A stretch of 47,947 bases of DNA from Acidisoma silvae (GCF_020618775.1 NZ_JAESVB010000024.1:1-47947); one strand, 5' to 3'. Shown: positions 27,572 through 36,556, counted from the stretch's first letter. Translations and numbers: made by a program. The notes: generated by a model not told the origin, from the sequence alone.

Positions 27572-27743
27572 GGGGATGCGGATAAAAACTTGGACTGCCT
27601 AGGAGGTAGTCTATGTATTCGTATAAAGACAGGCTTCAGGCAGCTGAGCTTTACATCAAGCTCGGCGCTCCCAGTCCCCTTGAATATCGACAGAGTCTTG
27701 GCATTAGAGTTAAAAAATAGTCCAAGTTTTTATCTGCATCCCC
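27572..27743 (+). mobile_element. IS3/IS150-derived mini-element
   Basis: Inverted ends at 27572-27596 and 27719-27743 match in 24 of 25 positions (outer GGGGATGC, inner AACTTGGACT). Between them, an ATG at 27613 with AGGAGG before it starts a 36-codon frame, MYSYKDRLQAAELYIKLGAP. This is the conserved beginning of OrfA of IS150-like IS3 elements, and it ends soon after. The rest of the element is deleted. No clear target duplication was seen, so the exact ends are uncertain. Confidence 0.7.
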
Positions 27744-27770
27744 TATTTTAGCCTTCCCGGGTCAGCTCTC

Positions 27771-27968
27771 GGTTCTTTCGCATAAAGCGTGCAAGAAATT
27801 CCATCGCATCGAAGCCGATATTATTATTCTGTATAAGCTTTCGGGGCTGAGCGCGGGTGCTTTAGTGCGAAGCGCTTAAGGCGGCCCTTTGGAACAGAAA
27901 TCCTGTTGCAGCATCTGAGAGAGTTAAAAAACAGGGATCGCAACCTGCACGCTTTATGCGGAAGAGCC
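27771..27968. mobile_element. 198-bp MITE with 23-bp ends and 8-bp target duplication
   Basis: Left end GGTTCTTTCGCATAAAGCGT (27771-27790, continuing GCA) and right end, read inward from 27968, GGCTCTTCCGCATAAAGCGT (continuing GCA), match in 21 of 23 positions. The element is flanked by perfect direct repeats CAGCTCTC at 27763-27770 and 27969-27976. The interior holds no transposase gene. An 8-bp duplication with GGCTCTTC-like ends is typical of ISL3-family transposition. It is a non-autonomous element. Confidence 0.85.
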
Positions 27969-28089
27969 CAGCTCTCAGTGAAACTCGACAACTATCGCGC
28001 CTATATTCCCAAGAGCCGAAAAATAGCATGTCTGTAGTGGACCGCCCGCAGCGTGAGTGCCATGAGTTTTGACTCAAATTTTCCAACGC

Positions 28090-28920
28090 TTAAGCAGATG
28101 ATAATCGGACGTGAGAGGCCAGACTGGAGCAGACGCGCATCCAACGAATGGCATCCAAAATGGTGTCCGTTCTGAAGCCAACCGTTAGCGCGCTGCGGCG
28201 TTCGGAAACTGGTATTGTTGCACAAATGTCAGCTAAGAAGGCGCTGGTAAGGTCGAACTCAATATCGCAGGGCTCGGCTATCCGATAAGGTTTAATTTGA
28301 TCTGATTCTTTGACTGCTTTGTCGGCCGCCGCGCGAATAAGCGATTGTGCAGCCTTGGGCGATAAAGCCCGCGCGGCCCGCTGACCTAAAGCATATTTCA
28401 CACAGGCGAATTGGGCTGCGGGGAAAAGGCTACCGCAGGTACGCTCCGTCACATCATCACCCGAGAGCATGATGATGGGCACGCCCATGGCACCCGCATA
28501 GGCGCCATAGATCATGGCCTCCGACGCAGCTACCCCGTTTAATCGGATGGCCGCAAAGGCAAAGTCGCTCGTTGTATGCGCGAGAACGCCAAAATCGGCA
28601 GCGCCCGCATGGTAGCCGAGGCAGATGACACCAGAGTAAGTGTGGTCCAGGCCTGCAAACATGCCTGCGTGCTTAATATTACCACGGATCAGTTCAGCGC
28701 GCGGATCGAGCAGATCGGGCAGGATATTGGTCATAGGACCGTGGCTATCATTAACCAGAACTTCGGTCGCACCACCGGCGAAGGCACCCGCAATGGCGGC
28801 ATTCGCCTCCATCGTCATCAGCCGGCGTGCTTCTTCGTATTCGACATTGCCCGGTCGCTGATGCTGCGGAATGACGACGCCAGCAACGCCCTCGATGTCG
28901 GCTGAAATGTAGATTTTCAT
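28090..28920 (-). CDS. M55 family D-aminopeptidase, paralogue 2
   Basis: The 276-residue zinc peptidase resembles Bacillus DppA, which removes D-amino acids from the N-terminus of short peptides such as D-Ala-D-Ala. Zinc ligand positions of DppA are kept: Asp8 and Glu10 (SADIEG), His60 (NDSHGP), His104 (LGYHAG) and a Glu at 134 (AASEAM, 133 in DppA). The active-site His115 (VLAHTT) is also present. It is the last gene of an eight-gene peptide transport operon, 24 bases after its paralogue. The C-terminus differs from paralogue 1, and Ser/Thr changes near the active site may shift specificity. It is probably cytoplasmic; DppA forms a decamer. Confidence 0.92.
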   Translation of the reverse strand: MKIYISADIEGVAGVVIPQHQRPGNVEYEEARRLMTMEANAAIAGAFAGGATEVLVNDSHGPMTNILPDLLDPRAELIRGNIKHAGMFAGLDHTYSGVICLGYHAGAADFGVLAHTTSDFAFAAIRLNGVAASEAMIYGAYAGAMGVPIIMLSGDDVTERTCGSLFPAAQFACVKYALGQRAARALSPKAAQSLIRAAADKAVKESDQIKPYRIAEPCDIEFDLTSAFLADICATIPVSERRSALTVGFRTDTILDAIRWMRVCSSLASHVRLSSA

Positions 28921-28944
28921 GCATGCAATTCCAGAGCGATGGTG

Positions 28945-29763
28945 TCAGGACAAATGGCTACCGAGCATGCAGCACACAGCCACCCAACGGTTTGCGTCGC
29001 TGACGGTCTCTGCTGTGAAGCCAACCGTTAGGGCCGAACGGCGCTGAGCTAGGGGAATAGTTTCACAGAGGTCGGCTAGGACAGCACTCGTTAAGTCCAG
29101 TTCAAGTGTGCATGGCTCGGAGACCGTAAAGGGCTTGATGTGGGCTACCTGGCGAACCGCACGTTCGGCCGCATTTTGGATACGTGTCCGCGCCATTTGT
29201 GGAGAGAGCGCTTTCGCTGCCCGCTGCCCCAAGGCGGTTTTCACGGTGACGATTTCGGCGCCTGGAAACAAGGTGCCGCAGCTGCGCGCTGTCACGTCGT
29301 CACCGGACAGAAGAATAACCGGCACGCCCATGGCACCTGCATAAGCACCGAAAAGCATTGCTTCGGATGCGACGAGGCCATTCAACCGGACAGCGCTGAA
29401 ATCCCTCGTGCTATAAGTATGGGCCAAGACACCATAGTCGGCCGCCACCGCGTGATAGCCGACGCACATCACGCCAGCGTAGGTATCATCAAGCCCTGCG
29501 AACATGCTGCCAGGCTTAATCTGGCCACGGATGAGTTCCGCCCGTTGATCCAGCAGATCTGGGATGAGATTGACCATCGGACCATGACTGTCATTGACCA
29601 ACACTTCGCTCGCGCCGCCAGCAAAGGCACCAGCGATCGCCGCATTCGCCTCTTCCGTCATCAGGCGGCGGGAATCCTCGTATTCCAAATTTCCGGGCTG
29701 CCCCTGCTTTGGAACGACAACCCCGGCCACGCCCTCGATATCAACGGAAATGAAGATCTTCAT
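28945..29763 (-). CDS. M55 family D-aminopeptidase, paralogue 1
   Basis: The 272-residue paralogue of the next gene has the same DppA-type ligands: Asp8/Glu10 (SVDIEG), His60 (NDSHGP), His104 (VGYHAV), His115 (VLAHTY) and Glu134 (VASEAM). The two proteins are clearly similar over their full length, so they arose by tandem duplication, perhaps to widen substrate range or form mixed oligomers. It starts 29 bases after the C69 dipeptidase gene. It likely trims D-residues from peptides imported by the upstream ABC transporter. Confidence 0.92.
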   Translation of the reverse strand: MKIFISVDIEGVAGVVVPKQGQPGNLEYEDSRRLMTEEANAAIAGAFAGGASEVLVNDSHGPMVNLIPDLLDQRAELIRGQIKPGSMFAGLDDTYAGVMCVGYHAVAADYGVLAHTYSTRDFSAVRLNGLVASEAMLFGAYAGAMGVPVILLSGDDVTARSCGTLFPGAEIVTVKTALGQRAAKALSPQMARTRIQNAAERAVRQVAHIKPFTVSEPCTLELDLTSAVLADLCETIPLAQRRSALTVGFTAETVSDANRWVAVCCMLGSHLS

Positions 29764-29792
29764 GAGAGAACGTCCTCTTACGTCGTAGACGA

Positions 29793-31079
29793 TTACAGAG
29801 CGAGCGAGGCTTCGTCGTTAAATCGCTGCCACATCGCGGCATAACCAGTGTGGCTAAAGCCGTAGCTTTTAGCTTCCAATCTTTCGATCCACCGCTCTGT
29901 CGCAAGCGTTGCCGTCTGCCAACTCCAGGCGACGTAGTCTTGCTTTAGCCTTTCGGACGCAGTCCGCGCAGATGCGGCTTCAGCATGAAATTGGCGCTCC
30001 AAAGCATCGAACTCATTTCGGATTTCTGGCTTGATAGCCTTGTAATGTGCCATTGCCCGGCGATGCAGACGTTCGTGCCGCCACCACAGGGTCTCGGCGG
30101 TATCGGTGCCGCTCGGCTGCAGGCCGACCTCCGGCAAAGGAATGCCAAAAAAGAGCGGCTTGAAGATCGACAGATCGGTAGCAGAGGTTCCTGTCATCCA
30201 AACGACGACGCTATCGGGCCGTGTCTCGGCGATCATGGCACCTGTCGCGTGCCAAAAGCGAGATGGTGTCGGGCCTGCGTGCATGCATACGCGCACAGAG
30301 CGCTCATCCATGGTGACGTCATAAGCGTCTTCATCGCCGACATCGCGCAACACGGCCGCCATGTCATGCATTGTGATCCGACCGCGCTTCCCGGCCAGAA
30401 GCCCCGCCGCACAGCTTTCACGCTCGTTCGCCCCGGCATCGTGTTCCTTCTTCGGATCGGCAAACATTGCGCGGAAATCCGCCTTCGGACCAATAGCGGG
30501 TAAGGACGAGAGATCCCAATCTGTCGTGATCTGATAGCGGTTCAAGATCGCCTCGGTGCTTTTCGCACGTCGTGCCGCCCAATGCTTGCCGGCGCAATTC
30601 ACGACCCACGCCTCAGTCCTATCGGATATAAGAAAGCCACTGTCGAACCTGAAATTGCCCATCATCTGGACATTTCCGCCCTGGCCGTAGGCCTCGACAT
30701 GTGCACCGATGACATTGACGGCTTCGAGTGCCGTCGCTCCGCGCTCCAGCCCCAGACGCAACAGGTCGAGAATAATGACGCCATCCTTCTCGGCGCTTTG
30801 GTTACTGAAAGCGGCCTCATTGCCGATGGCGACGCCGTGCTCGTTACAGCCGATTTCTCCTCCCCATGCCCAGAAAGAGCGGTCCAAAATCACTTCGTGC
30901 GTGTGACGCGCTTGGGGGATGGTCAGATGGCTGACGCGAACAGCCGCACCGGTGCCATAGTTTCGGGCGGGGAAATGCAGGATCTGCTGGGCCTCATTCA
31001 CCTCCGTATCGGCGTTCTTCGCGAGGAGCATTGCGCCGTCGGCGGTTGTCTCGGGTAACGCGACGATCGTGTCACACAT
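29793..31079 (-). CDS. C69-family (secernin-like) dipeptidase
   Basis: The 428-residue N-terminal nucleophile hydrolase belongs to the peptidase C69/secernin group. Cys2 immediately follows the initiator Met (MCDTIVALPETTADGAMLLA) and becomes the N-terminal nucleophile without a propeptide. The family segments AKNADTEVNEAQQILHFPAR and GGEIGCNEHGVAIGNEAAFS are present. Family members cleave dipeptides or small amides. It lies 23 bases after the ATPase gene and just before the two M55 genes, so imported peptides would meet C69 and D-aminopeptidase activity together. The substrate is inferred from neighbours, not shown. Confidence 0.85.
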   Translation of the reverse strand: MCDTIVALPETTADGAMLLAKNADTEVNEAQQILHFPARNYGTGAAVRVSHLTIPQARHTHEVILDRSFWAWGGEIGCNEHGVAIGNEAAFSNQSAEKDGVIILDLLRLGLERGATALEAVNVIGAHVEAYGQGGNVQMMGNFRFDSGFLISDRTEAWVVNCAGKHWAARRAKSTEAILNRYQITTDWDLSSLPAIGPKADFRAMFADPKKEHDAGANERESCAAGLLAGKRGRITMHDMAAVLRDVGDEDAYDVTMDERSVRVCMHAGPTPSRFWHATGAMIAETRPDSVVVWMTGTSATDLSIFKPLFFGIPLPEVGLQPSGTDTAETLWWRHERLHRRAMAHYKAIKPEIRNEFDALERQFHAEAASARTASERLKQDYVAWSWQTATLATERWIERLEAKSYGFSHTGYAAMWQRFNDEASLAL

Positions 31080-31102
31080 GGCGCGCTTTTCCTGTCTTGG
31101 CC

Positions 31103-32110
31103 CTATTGAAGCTGAGCGTTCATTGTCTCAGCCGCGAAGTGGCAGGCGGCCCAACGACCACCTGGCAGCGTCACGCGCGGCGGCGATGTCTCGCACATCC
31201 CTTGCGCGTCCGGACAACGGGTGCGGAACGGACAACCGGATGGAGGGTTGACCGGGCTAGGCGGTTCGCCGGCGAGCGGCGTCTCGTCGCTCTGCGCCAA
31301 GGTAGGGTCAGCGCGTGGGATGGAGGCCAGAAGCGCCCGCGTATAGGGATGGGCGGGTCGCGCGAAGACCTGTGAGGTCGGACCGTTCTCGACCATGGTG
31401 CCGAGATACATCACGCCCACCGTCTCGCACAGATATTCGATGACGCCGAGATCGTGCGAGATGAACAGCAAGGTCAGACCCAGATCTCGTCTCAGATCAT
31501 CCAGCAAATTGAGCACCTGGGCGCGGACCGAGACGTCGAGGCCGGAGACTGCCTCATCCGCCACCAAAAGCTTCGGCCGCACCGATAACGCGCGCGCAAT
31601 ACCCACGCGCTGGCGCTGTCCGCCGGAAAGCTCTGACGGATAACGGCCGGCGGCGGACGACGGCAGACCGACCCGCTCCAACAGGCGCGCAACCTCATGC
31701 TCCACTTGATCGGCCGGCACGATACCGTGCAGGCGAAGCGGCTCGGCAATCGCCCGCCCAATGCGCATACGCGGGTTGAGCGAAGAATAGGGATCCTGGA
31801 AGACCATCTGCATCTGGCGACGCAAAGCGCGGCGGGTGGCAGGATCGACCTTGGTCACATCCTGCCCGTCAAACCGAATGGCGCCGTCGTCGACGGGGAG
31901 CAGACCAAGCACCAGGCGGCCGAGCGTCGTCTTGCCGCAACCGGACTCGCCCACCAGCCCGAAGCTTTCACCGCGTGCGACGGTAAAGGTCACGCCCTGC
32001 GCTGCCTGCACCCAGTGCTGTGGCTGGCCCATAAAGCCCGCGACCAGAGATCGGCGCAGTGGAAAGTATTTATCCAGTCCAATGACCGATAGAAGCGGTT
32101 GCTCAGCCAT
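31103..32110 (-). CDS. Peptide ABC transporter ATPase (DppF-like)
   Basis: The 335-residue ATPase drives import of oligopeptides. It has Walker A GESGCGKTTLG, the signature LSGGQRQRVGIARAL, Walker B LLVADEAVSGLDV and the C-terminal oligopeptide domain with CPFRTRCPDAQGMCE, whose Cys cluster is typical of DppF/OppF. The ATG at 32110 is preceded by GGAGG and overlaps the end of the partner ATPase gene by 8 bases; the frame upstream to 32314 lies inside that gene and is not used. It is the fifth gene of the operon. Confidence 0.9.
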   Translation of the reverse strand: MAEQPLLSVIGLDKYFPLRRSLVAGFMGQPQHWVQAAQGVTFTVARGESFGLVGESGCGKTTLGRLVLGLLPVDDGAIRFDGQDVTKVDPATRRALRRQMQMVFQDPYSSLNPRMRIGRAIAEPLRLHGIVPADQVEHEVARLLERVGLPSSAAGRYPSELSGGQRQRVGIARALSVRPKLLVADEAVSGLDVSVRAQVLNLLDDLRRDLGLTLLFISHDLGVIEYLCETVGVMYLGTMVENGPTSQVFARPAHPYTRALLASIPRADPTLAQSDETPLAGEPPSPVNPPSGCPFRTRCPDAQGMCETSPPRVTLPGGRWAACHFAAETMNAQLQ

Positions 32111-33098
32111 GGGGGACCTCCGCATGAGCGCGAGCGGGATGAAAACAAGCGAAGCCGCCACCACCTGCATCGGGCGTCCAGCCCGGTGCCACCGCCTCAC
32201 AATCGGTCTGCCGGTTCGGGCAGCGGGCTGCGAAGCTACAGCCTGACGGGCGGTGCGCCGGATCGGGCGGCATCCCCGCAATGGGATGCAGCGGGTGACC
32301 GGCGCGTGAGCCACGCGGAATCGAGTTGAGCAGGGCGACGGTGTAAGGGTGGCGCGGATTCTCGAAGATGCGGCGGATAGGCGCTTCCTCTACGATACGG
32401 CCTGAATACATCACGGCCACGCGGTCACAGGTTTGCGCGACGACACCCAGATCATGCGTGACAAGGACCAGTGCCATCCCGAGGCGCGAACGGAGGTCGG
32501 ACAGCAGGCGCAAAATCTGCGCCTGGATCGTCACGTCAAGCGCGGTCGTCGGCTCGTCAGCCAAAAGCAGGCGCGGGGAGGCAATCAGCGCAATGGCTAT
32601 GGCGGCGCGTTGTCTTTGGCCGCCTGACAATTCGTGCGGATAGGACGCCGCGATGCGTGCGGGGTCCGGAAGACCGACAAGGCGCATAGCTTCCAGCATG
32701 CGGGCATGACGGTCTGCCGCAGACAACTGGCCGTGGTAGCGCAAGCCTTCGGCAATCTGGCGGCCGACGGTAAGGACAGGATTGAGGGCGGTCAGCGGGT
32801 CCTGAAACACCATGCCGATGCCGGCACCTCGGATCGATTGCAGCGCGCTTTCTTTGGCCTGGGCCAGGTCCACACCATCAAAGCGGACCGCCCCCCGGGT
32901 AATGCGCGCCTTGCCTGTCAGCAACCGGATGATGGCGCGGATCGTAGTGCTTTTACCACAGCCGGATTCGCCCACGATGCCGTAGCTCTCGCCGGCGCGG
33001 ACGGTGAAGGAGACATCCTCGACCAGCGCCACAGTGTTGCTGCCTCGTGGAATGCCGATGCCGAGATGATCGACGGTCAGAAGATCAACCATGCTCAA
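32103..33098 (-). CDS. Peptide ABC transporter ATPase (DppD-like)
   Basis: This 331-residue ATPase partners the next gene. It has Walker A GESGCGKSTT, signature LSGGQRQRAAIAIAL and Walker B LLLADEPTTALDV, with the C-terminal segment CSFAARCPNRQTDCEAVAPG carrying Cys residues as in DppD/OppD. Overlaps with both neighbours (ATGA with the permease) show translational coupling in a standard B-C-D-F order. Confidence 0.9.
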   Translation of the reverse strand: MSMVDLLTVDHLGIGIPRGSNTVALVEDVSFTVRAGESYGIVGESGCGKSTTIRAIIRLLTGKARITRGAVRFDGVDLAQAKESALQSIRGAGIGMVFQDPLTALNPVLTVGRQIAEGLRYHGQLSAADRHARMLEAMRLVGLPDPARIAASYPHELSGGQRQRAAIAIALIASPRLLLADEPTTALDVTIQAQILRLLSDLRSRLGMALVLVTHDLGVVAQTCDRVAVMYSGRIVEEAPIRRIFENPRHPYTVALLNSIPRGSRAGHPLHPIAGMPPDPAHRPSGCSFAARCPNRQTDCEAVAPGWTPDAGGGGFACFHPARAHAEVPHG

Positions 33099-33910
33099 GC
33101 GCGCCCCAGTTCTGGCCGCAAAGCATCGGCCAGCCCGTCACCCAGCAGGCTGAGTGAGACTGCGAGCAGCACGATGGCAAGGCCCGGAAACCCGCTGATC
33201 CAGGGTGCCTGGCTGACGAAACTATAGCCGTCCGCGATGATCAGCCCCCATTCAGGCAAGGGCGGTTGTGCGCCAAGACCGAGCCAGCCGAGCGAGCTGC
33301 CGAGGAAGATGTCCAGCACGGCGTCCGAGGTCGCGTAGACCGCGGCCTGGACGATGACATTGGGCAGGATGTGGTGGGCGAGGATCCGGGTATTCCCAAA
33401 GCCTAGCAGTCGCGCGGCCTGCACGTAATCCGCCTGTTTCACCACCAGAATTTCGGCGCGGGTGATGCGGGCGTAGCTGACCCAGCCGACCGCTGCGACC
33501 GCGATATACATGTTTTTGAGGCCGGGCCCGAGTACTGCCACGATAGCAATGACCGCGACAAAAAAGGGAAAGGCGACGGCGATATCGACCAGACGCATGG
33601 AAATGGCGTCGGTCAGTTTGCCGAAATAGCCGGCGACCAAGCCGACTGTGGTGCCGATGACGAAAGCAGGGACGACACAGAAGAGCGCGATTTGAAGATC
33701 CGTGCGGGTGCCATAGATGACGCGGGTGAACACGCCACGACCAAGGTTGTCTGTTCCGAACGGGAAGGCGAGGCTCGGCGGGTGCAATGAATGCATCAGG
33801 TCCATAGCTGTCGGGTCACCCGGCAGCAGCATGGGACCGAAGACTGCCACAAGCACCCAGCCCATCATCAGGCCAAGGCCCAGTTTAAGATTGCGCGGCC
33901 AATGCTTCAT
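33095..33910 (-). CDS. Peptide ABC transporter permease (DppC-like)
   Basis: The 271-residue inner-membrane permease has five or six membrane segments, an N-terminal single segment (LGLGLMMGWVLVAVFGPMLL) and a BPD_transp_1 domain with the EAA-like loop ADYVQAARLLGFGNTRILAH before HILPNVIVQ. FGTDNLGRGVFTRVIYGTR is the typical DppC segment after the first helix. It overlaps both neighbours by four bases. Confidence 0.9.
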   Translation of the reverse strand: MKHWPRNLKLGLGLMMGWVLVAVFGPMLLPGDPTAMDLMHSLHPPSLAFPFGTDNLGRGVFTRVIYGTRTDLQIALFCVVPAFVIGTTVGLVAGYFGKLTDAISMRLVDIAVAFPFFVAVIAIVAVLGPGLKNMYIAVAAVGWVSYARITRAEILVVKQADYVQAARLLGFGNTRILAHHILPNVIVQAAVYATSDAVLDIFLGSSLGWLGLGAQPPLPEWGLIIADGYSFVSQAPWISGFPGLAIVLLAVSLSLLGDGLADALRPELGRA

Positions 33911-34851
33911 CCGATCTCGCTCCGCCGCACGCGAGGATCAAGCATGATCTGGCCAAGATCAGTGATGAGATAAATCAGCACGACGATGATGCCAAACATC
34001 AGCGTGACCATCTGAATGGTGGGGTAATCCCTTGTGCCGATCGAACTGATCATGAGTTGACCGAGGCCCGGCACGGCGAAGACGTTTTCAACCAGCACGG
34101 TATTGCCGACCAGGAAACCGATATTCAGGCCGAGAACATGGAGCGCGGGTAGTATCGCGACGCGGAGCGCATGGCTGAGCAGGACAGCACGGGCGGGCAG
34201 TCCCTTGGCGCGCGCGGTATCGATAAAGCCAGCACCGAGCGCTTCGCCAAGACTTGTGCGCAGGGCGCGCATCACCAAGGGCGCGACATTCAATGCGCAA
34301 GTCAATGCTGGCAAAAAGAGGTTATAGAGCCGCGCGCCCCAGGTATTGCCGTAGCCAGCAATCGGAAAAAGATGAAAGGTCACGGACAGCAGAAGAATGA
34401 GGATGAAACCAGTCCAATAGCTGGGTAGGCCAAGGCCTGCCGTTGCCACCACGCGCAGAACATGATCGGCACCGCGCCCTTGTTGGGTTGCGGCTAAAAT
34501 GCCTGCTGGGATGGCAATGACGAGGGAGATAATGGTGCTGTAGAGGAGCAAGACTAGGGTCGGCACCATGCGGCCAAGTACAAGCTGTGCGACCGGTTGG
34601 CCATAGTAGTAAGAAATACCAAAATCGCCTTGTACCAGGCTTCTGAGATAAAGCAGATATTGCATACCGATACCGCGATCGAGCCCTAATCTGGCCCGGA
34701 CCGCGGCCATCAGAACCGGCGTTGCATGAATGCCCAAAATGGCCCTTGCCGGGTCACCTGGAATAAGCCTCACAAGAAGAAAAACCGCGAGGGTTATGCC
34801 AAGCGCCACCGGGATCATGAGCAATAGACGACGGACGATATAAGTCAGCAT
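33907..34851 (-). CDS. Peptide ABC transporter permease (DppB-like)
   Basis: The 314-residue permease begins YIVRRLLLMIPVALGITLAV, the standard DppB start, followed by FLLVRLIPGDPARAILG. The BPD domain has the EAA loop in FIDTARAKGLPARAVLLSHA and LRVAILPALHVLG. Six membrane segments are expected. It is separated from the binding-protein gene by about 120 bases, and ends overlapping the second permease gene. Confidence 0.9.
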   Translation of the reverse strand: MLTYIVRRLLLMIPVALGITLAVFLLVRLIPGDPARAILGIHATPVLMAAVRARLGLDRGIGMQYLLYLRSLVQGDFGISYYYGQPVAQLVLGRMVPTLVLLLYSTIISLVIAIPAGILAATQQGRGADHVLRVVATAGLGLPSYWTGFILILLLSVTFHLFPIAGYGNTWGARLYNLFLPALTCALNVAPLVMRALRTSLGEALGAGFIDTARAKGLPARAVLLSHALRVAILPALHVLGLNIGFLVGNTVLVENVFAVPGLGQLMISSIGTRDYPTIQMVTLMFGIIVVLIYLITDLGQIMLDPRVRRSEIG

Positions 34852-34972
34852 GCTTGCTGCCCTGCGCTTGTAAAGCGGACCGCTTTATCGCGACTGGAAC
34901 TCGTCATGCCCGCTTGCCGTCTAAGCGCGACAGCAAGCAGTTGAGCAAGGCCTTCTAAAAGCAACAACTTTC

Positions 34973-36556
34973 TCAGCTCTTCCAGACATCTTCCAACCAA
35001 TAATTGCCGGTCGGAAGCACTCGGAAGCCATGCACGTTATCGCGCATCGCGGTGATGGCGGGTGTCCAATAAAGCCAAAGGTAGGGTGCATCCGCGAAGA
35101 CCTGCCGCTGCATGTCCAGATAGATGCCGCGACGCTTGGCTTCATCAAGTTCGCCTAAGGCAGCAGTCGCCAATTGATCGACCTTCGGGTTGTTATAGAA
35201 CGTCCAGACAGAGTCGCTACCTTCATCGCCCGCTCCAGCGAAGGCGACAAGTTCACAAGGATCGAAGATATCACTGGTCATATAGCCTTGCGCCATCTCG
35301 TACTGGCCGGCACTCGTCTGAGCGAAGACCGTATTACCTTCTTCAGGCTGAATGCTGATTTTGATACCGAGCGGAAGAAGCATTTGCTGTACGATCTGAG
35401 CGACCTGGGCAAAGATAGTATCGCCGCTATTGATGAGACATTTTACGGTGAAGCCAGTCGGCATACTGCTTGCCGCCATCAGCTCCTTGGCCTTAGCAAG
35501 ATCGTAAGGGTAGGGCTTGTCCGTCACATCAGCCATAAACATTTTTGGAAGGAATGTCGTTGGCACTTCGCCATAGCCGAACAAAACCGCCTTGATGATA
35601 GCTTCCTTGTCGACGGCATAGTTGATGGCCTGCCTAATCTTCACATCCTGGAATACTGGCAGCTTTTCATTGAATTGGATCCAGTCGATGCGAGTATACG
35701 GCACGATTTGTATATCGAGGCCGGACGCATGCTTGAGCTTGTCCACTTGATTAAACGGCACCTGGGTGCCGATGTCGATTTCTCCCGACTGAGCCTTAAG
35801 CATGCGGACGTTGTCGTCTGCGACGATAGATAGAACCACACCATCCAAATAGGGGCGGTTGGGATCCCAGAAATGCGGATTCCGGCCGAATGTGACGCTG
35901 TCGCCCTTCTTCCACTCGGTGAGCAAGAACGGACCAGAGCCGATCGGCTTATCGGCAAATACATTCACGCCAACCTTGTTGAAATAGGCCTTTGGCACAA
36001 TCGCTGCGCCGTGCAGCGAGGCAGCTGCTAAAAAGGGCGCCCAATCCTGCTGCAACTTGAAAATGATGGTATGCACATCCGGCGTTTCCATCGTCAGCTT
36101 CGGAAAGAGGGAGCCCCACGGCGAATCCTTGTCGTATACCGTTCTGCCGAAGGAGAAGGCCACATCTTCGGAGGTTACCGGCGTACCGTCAGAGAAGGTC
36201 GCTTTTGGATTGAGATGAAACGTATAGGTGCGCTTATCGTCCGATATATCCCAGCTGGTAGCTAGATCGGGCACGACGCCATCGCCAGACGGATTGGTGC
36301 GGACAAGCAACTGGAAGATAAGCAATTTTGCCCAGATCGACATGTTGTCGGATGGGACAACGGGCTCGAACGACACGACATCCGCGATCCGCGCCATTGT
36401 GAGGATGCCACCTCGTTTAGGAGTATCATCGGCGCGCGCTATTGGGCTGAGGCCTACACTTGCCAAAGTTGTCGCGGCTAAGCCAAGCGCAGAACTTTGT
36501 AGCAGTCGGCGACGGGAGAGTGCCATCGGTCGTGAGAAGCCATTGAAATACGTCAT
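34973..36556 (-). CDS. Peptide-binding protein of ABC transporter, family 5, Tat signal
   Basis: The 527-residue extracytoplasmic solute-binding protein is of the SBP_bac_5 (DppA/OppA) type. A Tat signal (ALSRRRLLQSSALGLAATTL, ending IARAD) indicates export of a folded protein. Family segments include GILTMARIADVVSFEPVVPS, TYTFHLNPKATFSDGTPVTS and SGPFLLTEWKKGD. The ATG at 36556 has GAGGA nine bases before it; the open frame continues upstream to 36691 but without a ribosome site. It is first in the operon and divergent from the XRE-cupin regulator. It selects the peptide to be imported; the sequence does not tell which. Confidence 0.9.
   Translation of the reverse strand: MTYFNGFSRPMALSRRRLLQSSALGLAATTLASVGLSPIARADDTPKRGGILTMARIADVVSFEPVVPSDNMSIWAKLLIFQLLVRTNPSGDGVVPDLATSWDISDDKRTYTFHLNPKATFSDGTPVTSEDVAFSFGRTVYDKDSPWGSLFPKLTMETPDVHTIIFKLQQDWAPFLAAASLHGAAIVPKAYFNKVGVNVFADKPIGSGPFLLTEWKKGDSVTFGRNPHFWDPNRPYLDGVVLSIVADDNVRMLKAQSGEIDIGTQVPFNQVDKLKHASGLDIQIVPYTRIDWIQFNEKLPVFQDVKIRQAINYAVDKEAIIKAVLFGYGEVPTTFLPKMFMADVTDKPYPYDLAKAKELMAASSMPTGFTVKCLINSGDTIFAQVAQIVQQMLLPLGIKISIQPEEGNTVFAQTSAGQYEMAQGYMTSDIFDPCELVAFAGAGDEGSDSVWTFYNNPKVDQLATAALGELDEAKRRGIYLDMQRQVFADAPYLWLYWTPAITAMRDNVHGFRVLPTGNYWLEDVWKS

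Noticed and set aside
27572-27968. CRISPR or tandem array suspected from repeated segments
   Set aside because: The repeats are two separate inverted pairs belonging to two mini-elements, not regularly spaced direct repeats.
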